From Woeseiaceae bacterium (lineage in GTDB: Bacteria; Pseudomonadota; Gammaproteobacteria; Steroidobacterales; Woeseiaceae), in assembly GCA_022866645.1 (NCBI GenBank), contig JALHUQ010000245.1, forward strand, positions 1 to 9,800: a stretch of 9,800 nucleotides of DNA, given 5' to 3'. Shown in pieces: positions 6,931-9,800 of this stretch. Under the pieces are notes generated by a model. It was given only the letters and a program-made list of their open reading frames with translations. It searched no databases and was not told the DNA's origin. The position numbers were made by a program, and so were the translations under genes. Positions within the stretch are counted from its first letter, which is position 1. Each line of letters starts with the position of its first letter.

Positions 6931-7022
6931 GCTCTCGACAAAGGCAAACCCGTTGAAAAGCGGGGGCGCAAATCCACCGGTCTAAGGGACTATCCTAGGA
7001 CAGCGGGGCTACCGAAGTGAGC
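6931..7022 (+). promoter_or_regulatory. class I cyclic di-GMP riboswitch (GEMM-I) in the leader of the M23 peptidase gene
   Basis: This RNA element binds the second messenger c-di-GMP and controls the gene downstream. Seen: GGCAAACC at 6943-6950; a hairpin CCCGUU-GAAA-AGCGGG (6949-6964) capped by the conserved GAAA tetraloop (6955-6958); GCGCAAA at 6966-6972; CCGG at 6977-6980; the tetraloop-receptor arm with CUAAGG (6982-6987) and CCUAGG (6994-6999); AGCGGGG at 7002-7008; UACCGA at 7010-7015. Outer arms GCTC/GAGC (6931-6934 with 7019-7022) and TCG/CGA (6935-6937 with 7013-7015) close the fold. Aligned to the V. cholerae Vc2 aptamer from memory, the ligand-contacting G20, A47 and C92 correspond to 6944, 6971 and 7012 and are all conserved. 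Position 20 being G, not A, argues for c-di-GMP rather than cyclic GMP-AMP. The expression platform, between here and 7135, is not obvious. Confidence 0.92.
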
Positions 7023-7043
7023 AGGAACAGCAAGTTTATAACA

Positions 7044-7139
7044 ATGCGAATAAGCGAACGCGGGCATTTGTCACGCGACTTCGCGACTTGTATTACATCG
7101 GCGCAGCCTAAATCGACGCATCCAGGGCGTACAACATGA
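7044..7139 (+). CDS. possible 31-codon leader reading frame between riboswitch and M23 gene
   Basis: An ATG at 7044 opens a frame of 31 codons that ends in TGA at 7137-7139, overlapping the M23 ATG as ATGA, the same 4-base junction as murC-murB and murB-ddl. A GTG at 7017, inside the 3' arm of the aptamer, is in frame too. The Shine-Dalgarno is poor: AGGAA at 7023-7027 lies 16 bases from the ATG, AGCAAG at 7029-7034 is closer but weak. The peptide has no recognisable domain. If translated, it would couple M23 translation to ribosome access just behind the riboswitch. It may equally be chance. Confidence 0.2.
   Translation: MRISERGHLSRDFATCITSAQPKSTHPGRTT
7054..7084 (+). other. hairpin in the M23 leader, possible part of the expression platform
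   Basis: GCGAA (7054-7058) pairs with TTCGC (7080-7084) and CGCG (7059-7062) with CGCG (7074-7077), with a two-base bulge and an 11-base loop. A smaller competing hairpin, CGCG-ACTT-CGCG at 7074-7085, reuses the same bases. No T-run follows, so it does not look like an intrinsic terminator; I found no clear pairing to the Shine-Dalgarno region near 7124. Its role in switching is conjecture. Confidence 0.3.
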
Positions 7140-8068
7140 ATGTAGTAATTTTCGGCAAAGGTTTGGCAAGCCCAAAACAAGTGAACTTGACGGGTGTAAG
7201 CGCAAGTTTGGCCATTGCCGCAATAGCTGTTTGTATCGTCGGCGCCGGATTTTTTGCAGGCTCCTGGCACGCATCACGCACCGGGTCTGGCGTAAGCACG
7301 AACGAATTTCAGGGTCTTACTGGAGAGCTGCAGGTGCAGCGCGACAGCATCAACGCCATTCGTCAGGAAAACGAAGACACGCTTGACGCGTTGTCTATCC
7401 GCATTGCTCAAATGAACGCACGCATGATCCGTCTGGATGCTCTCGGCCGTCGTCTCACGGATATGGCTGGCATTGACGATGGCGAATTCGATTTCGGTTC
7501 GGATCCGGCGTTCGGTGGACCGGAGGAGCCTATGAGCTCAGGGTCAAACGTCGCCGTTCCCGAAATGTTCGAAGCGATGAATCTGCTCGGCGCACAATTG
7601 GATAATCGTGAAGCGCAGCTCAATGTCCTTGAAGGTGTGCTGATGAACCAAAACCTCAAGGATCGCGTCTACCCGCAGGGTCGCCCGGTCGGTGCGGGAT
7701 GGATTTCATCGTACTTCGGAAAACGAACAGACCCGTTTACCGGCAAGGCGGCGAACCATACAGGCATCGACTTTGCCGGCAAGAGTGGTGCTGAAATCGT
7801 CGCAGTCGCTGACGGTGTCGTAAGCTGGTCAGCGAACAGATTTGGCTACGGCATAATGGTCGAAATCAACCATGGCAACGGCTACGCGACACGCTACGCC
7901 CACAATTCAGAGAACCTCGTATCGGTCGGAGACGAGGTGAAGAAAGGTCAGGCCGTCGCCTTGATGGGCGAAACCGGGCGCGCCACAGGCCCGAACCTGC
8001 ACTTTGAAGTGCTGCACAACGGCAGTCGGGTCAATCCGGTGAAATTCATTCGCGAATCGACGAATTAA
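7136..8068 (+). CDS. membrane-anchored M23 (LytM-like) peptidase
   Basis: M23 proteins are zinc endopeptidases that cut peptidoglycan cross-links or, when degenerate, activate amidases. The 310-residue product has a short cytoplasmic N-terminus, one hydrophobic segment (about 22-42) that likely anchors it in the inner membrane, a coiled-coil-like region (about 58-110), an acidic Gly/Pro linker (113-137), a second helix (142-175) and the C-terminal M23 domain (about 187-305). Zinc-site residues are His208 and Asp212 (HTGID) and His289 (LHFEV); His256 sits in RYAHNSE. The first His of the usual HxH is Asn287 (GPNLHFE), so catalysis may be altered. A modest AGGG at 7124-7127 precedes the ATG, and MNVVIFGK resembles starts of homologues. 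It is led by a c-di-GMP riboswitch and followed by secA. Substrate and partners cannot be told from sequence. Confidence 0.9.
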   Translation: MNVVIFGKGLASPKQVNLTGVSASLAIAAIAVCIVGAGFFAGSWHASRTGSGVSTNEFQGLTGELQVQRDSINAIRQENEDTLDALSIRIAQMNARMIRLDALGRRLTDMAGIDDGEFDFGSDPAFGGPEEPMSSGSNVAVPEMFEAMNLLGAQLDNREAQLNVLEGVLMNQNLKDRVYPQGRPVGAGWISSYFGKRTDPFTGKAANHTGIDFAGKSGAEIVAVADGVVSWSANRFGYGIMVEINHGNGYATRYAHNSENLVSVGDEVKKGQAVALMGETGRATGPNLHFEVLHNGSRVNPVKFIRESTN

Positions 8069-8123
8069 GCCAGCAGCTCTACCCCGCAATCAAAAACCAG
8101 AATCGGCACTGCCGGTCGTCCTT

Positions 8124-8151
8124 GTGATTGGGTTATTTGCCCCTAAATCAC
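8124..8151 (+). other. inverted repeat between the M23 gene and secA
   Basis: GTGATTGGG (8124-8132) pairs with CCC (8141-8143) and AATCAC (8146-8151) across a two-base bulge, with an 8-base loop. No T-run follows. It could end the M23 transcript with help of Rho, or be a protein-binding site upstream of the secA promoter; nothing decides. The whole 8069-8225 gap holds no secM-like gene. Confidence 0.3.
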
Positions 8152-8160
8152 GGCATTGGA

Positions 8161-8189
8161 TTCTAAATAGCCCCGCGACACCTTAGAAT
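8161..8189 (+). promoter_or_regulatory. candidate secA promoter
   Basis: TAGAAT at 8184-8189 matches the -10 consensus at 5 of 6 positions. The -35 at 17 bases, TTCTAA (8161-8166), is weak. A start near 8196 would leave a 30-base leader with a good Shine-Dalgarno. Confidence 0.4.
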
Positions 8190-8214
8190 AGCGGCCTTTG
8201 TTCGACCGGACCCT

Positions 8215-8219
8215 AGGAG
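8215..8219 (+). promoter_or_regulatory. ribosome binding site that selects the GTG start of secA
   Basis: AGGAG lies 6 bases before GTG at 8226 and only 3 before an in-frame TTG at 8223. The spacing favours GTG, and the resulting N-terminus is one residue shorter than E. coli SecA up to the shared FGSRN motif. Confidence 0.75.
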
Positions 8220-8225
8220 CCCTTG

Positions 8226-9800
8226 GTGGCCAATTTCCTGACACGCATATTTGGCAGTCGCAATCAACGGCTGGTGCGTCAGTACTCAAAAACAGTCAAG
8301 AATATCAATGCTTTGGAGGAGGGTATTCAGGCTCTCGACGATGCAGCGCTAAGAGCCAAGACGGCAGAATTCAAAAAGCGTTATGCGGACGGCGAAACGC
8401 TCGACCAGTTGTTGCCAGAGGCTTTTGCCGTCGCCCGCGAGGCCTCGGTCCGAACCATGCATATGCGGCCCTTCGACGTACAACTGATCGGCGGCATGGT
8501 GTTGAACGACGGCAATATTGCGGAAATGCGTACTGGTGAAGGTAAGACCCTCATGTCTACGCTGCCGGCCTACCTGAACGCGCTCAGCGGTGACGGCGTC
8601 CATATAGTCACGGTCAATGAGTATCTGGCGCAACGCGATGCTGACTGGATGCGTCCGATCTATGATTTTCTGGGGCTGACGGTCGGTGTGTCGAAGAGCG
8701 GCCAGACATCCGCCGAAAAACGCGCGGCGTATCAGAGCGATATTACCTACGCGACGAACAACGAACTTGGCTTCGATTACCTGCGGGACAATCTGGCGTT
8801 TGCGACAGCGGACAAGGCTCAGCACAAACTCAATTTCGGAATTGTGGACGAGGTGGATTCGATTCTTATTGATGAGGCTCGAACGCCACTGATCATTTCC
8901 GGACCGGCAGAATCCAGCACGGACTTGTATGCTCAGATCAACAAGATGATTCCGAAGCTGCGGCGGCATGACGAGACTGAGGATCCGACGAACTATGATA
9001 TTCCGGTAAACAAAGTCTCATTGACAGGCGAAGTTCCCAGCGAAATGAGCCTGGAAGAGGCCGTCAGAATCGCTGAAGAACGAGACAGCGATGTCGCGAT
9101 GACTCAATTGAATGGAAAAGTTGCAGAGTGTCGACTCATCAAGCGCGGTGACTATACGATCGACGAAAAGGCAAAGCAGGCGCACATCACCGAGGAAGGT
9201 CACGGCAACGTCGAGGCGTTGATGGCGAAGGCAGGCTTGCTCGCTGAAGGTGAAAGTCTGTATGACGCCGGCAATATCAAACTGCTGCACCATTTGAACT
9301 CTGCTCTGCGTGCGCATGTGATGTACCAGCGAGACGTTGACTACATCATCAAAGACGGTGAGGTCATTATCGTCGATGAGTTTACGGGACGCACTATGCC
9401 TGGTCGCCGCTGGGGTGATGGCTTGCATCAGGCGGTCGAGGCGAAAGAAGGCGTATCGATCAAACAGGAAAACCAGACGGTTGCCTCAATCACCTTCCAG
9501 AATTACTTCCGTTTGTATAATAAGTTGTCGGGGATGACGGGTACGGCGGACACCGAGGCCTTTGAGTTCCAGCAAATTTATGGTCTCGAAGTCGTGGTCA
9601 TTCCAACTCACAAAGACATGATTCGCGACGACCAGCCTGACCTTGTTTACCTGACAGAAAAAGACAAGATTGAGGCGATCATCGAAGACATAGCCGACTG
9701 CAGCGAACGTGGTCAGCCTGTCCTCGTTGGTACAACCTCAATTGAGGCCTCTGAGCTTTTGTCTTCGTTTCTGAAGAATAAAAAGATCAAGCACGAAGTG
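8226..9800 (+). CDS. secA: preprotein translocase ATPase SecA, N-terminal part (3' end outside window)
   Basis: SecA is the ATPase motor that pushes unfolded preproteins through the SecYEG channel. The first 525 codons are present and open to the end of the window. Seen: FGSRN near the N-terminus, DVQLIGGMVL, the Walker A GEGKT with Lys107, ATNNELGFDYLRDN, the DEAD-type Walker B starting at Asp208 (DEVDSILIDEARTP), then the preprotein cross-linking domain, VDEFTGRTM and GMTGTADTEAFEF of the second half. It starts at GTG (8226), set by AGGAG and by the family N-terminus. Relative to E. coli SecA as I recall it, about 64 residues (246-309) replace about 16 after the IPKL segment, giving an insertion of about 48 residues with no stop or frame change. 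No secM-like regulator precedes it. Confidence 0.97.
   Translation, partial: MANFLTRIFGSRNQRLVRQYSKTVKNINALEEGIQALDDAALRAKTAEFKKRYADGETLDQLLPEAFAVAREASVRTMHMRPFDVQLIGGMVLNDGNIAEMRTGEGKTLMSTLPAYLNALSGDGVHIVTVNEYLAQRDADWMRPIYDFLGLTVGVSKSGQTSAEKRAAYQSDITYATNNELGFDYLRDNLAFATADKAQHKLNFGIVDEVDSILIDEARTPLIISGPAESSTDLYAQINKMIPKLRRHDETEDPTNYDIPVNKVSLTGEVPSEMSLEEAVRIAEERDSDVAMTQLNGKVAECRLIKRGDYTIDEKAKQAHITEEGHGNVEALMAKAGLLAEGESLYDAGNIKLLHHLNSALRAHVMYQRDVDYIIKDGEVIIVDEFTGRTMPGRRWGDGLHQAVEAKEGVSIKQENQTVASITFQNYFRLYNKLSGMTGTADTEAFEFQQIYGLEVVVIPTHKDMIRDDQPDLVYLTEKDKIEAIIEDIADCSERGQPVLVGTTSIEASELLSSFLKNKKIKHEV

Noticed and set aside
7071..7086. Tandem CGCGACT direct repeat in the M23 leader, considered as an operator
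   Set aside because: Only two short copies, explained as well by the hairpin arms at 7074-7084; no known regulator site matches.
8198..8539. A 113-codon plus-strand frame at the start of secA
   Set aside because: It is out of frame with SecA, its protein has no family features, and the true frame is proven by the FGSRN, DVQLIGGM and GEGKT motifs.

Overview
The window is a chromosomal stretch of a Gram-negative bacterium, most likely a gammaproteobacterium outside the enteric/pseudomonad core (inference). Three things point there: the run murC-murB-ddl-ftsQ-ftsA-ftsZ-lpxC, the following dciA / M23 peptidase / secA neighbourhood (a familiar gammaproteobacterial order), and E. coli-like FtsZ, FtsA, LpxC and SecA sequences. 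The DNA is moderately GC-rich. The genes are intact and densely packed; I saw no insertion sequences, phage genes, tRNAs, rRNAs or CRISPR arrays.

Layout. Positions 1-5406 are the end of the division and cell wall (dcw) cluster on the + strand: the 3' end of murC, a short type II-like murB, ddl, ftsQ, ftsA and ftsZ. The first genes overlap by 4, 4 and 11 bases or abut, so they are probably translationally coupled; ftsZ has its own strong Shine-Dalgarno. Positions 5407-5616 are non-coding and highly structured: two GC-rich stem-loop systems, then a U-rich terminator-like hairpin that runs into a candidate extended -10 promoter for lpxC. lpxC (5617-6525) converges on the minus-strand dciA (6529-6858), with a stem-loop covering both stop codons.

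The most striking element is between the divergent dciA and M23 peptidase genes. Positions 6931-7022 carry a very good match to the class I cyclic di-GMP (GEMM-I) riboswitch, with the GAAA tetraloop hairpin, the CUAA...UAG receptor arm and the three ligand-contacting positions all in place. A candidate sigma70 promoter lies just upstream, and the leader continues into a membrane-anchored M23 (LytM-like) peptidase gene. A small leader reading frame ends in an ATGA overlap with the peptidase start. The peptidase keeps its zinc ligands but has Asn in place of the first His of the HxH motif. This places a second-messenger RNA switch within a cell-envelope region between lpxC/dciA and secA.

secA starts at a GTG at 8226 behind a good Shine-Dalgarno and runs off the window end. 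It has an extra segment of about 48 residues, compared with E. coli SecA as I recall it, near the junction of the first nucleotide-binding domain and the preprotein cross-linking domain.

How the genes work together: MurC, MurB and Ddl make peptidoglycan precursors; FtsQ, FtsA and FtsZ build the divisome; LpxC commits to lipid A synthesis; DciA loads the replicative helicase; the M23 protein probably remodels or regulates cell wall; SecA drives export of envelope proteins.
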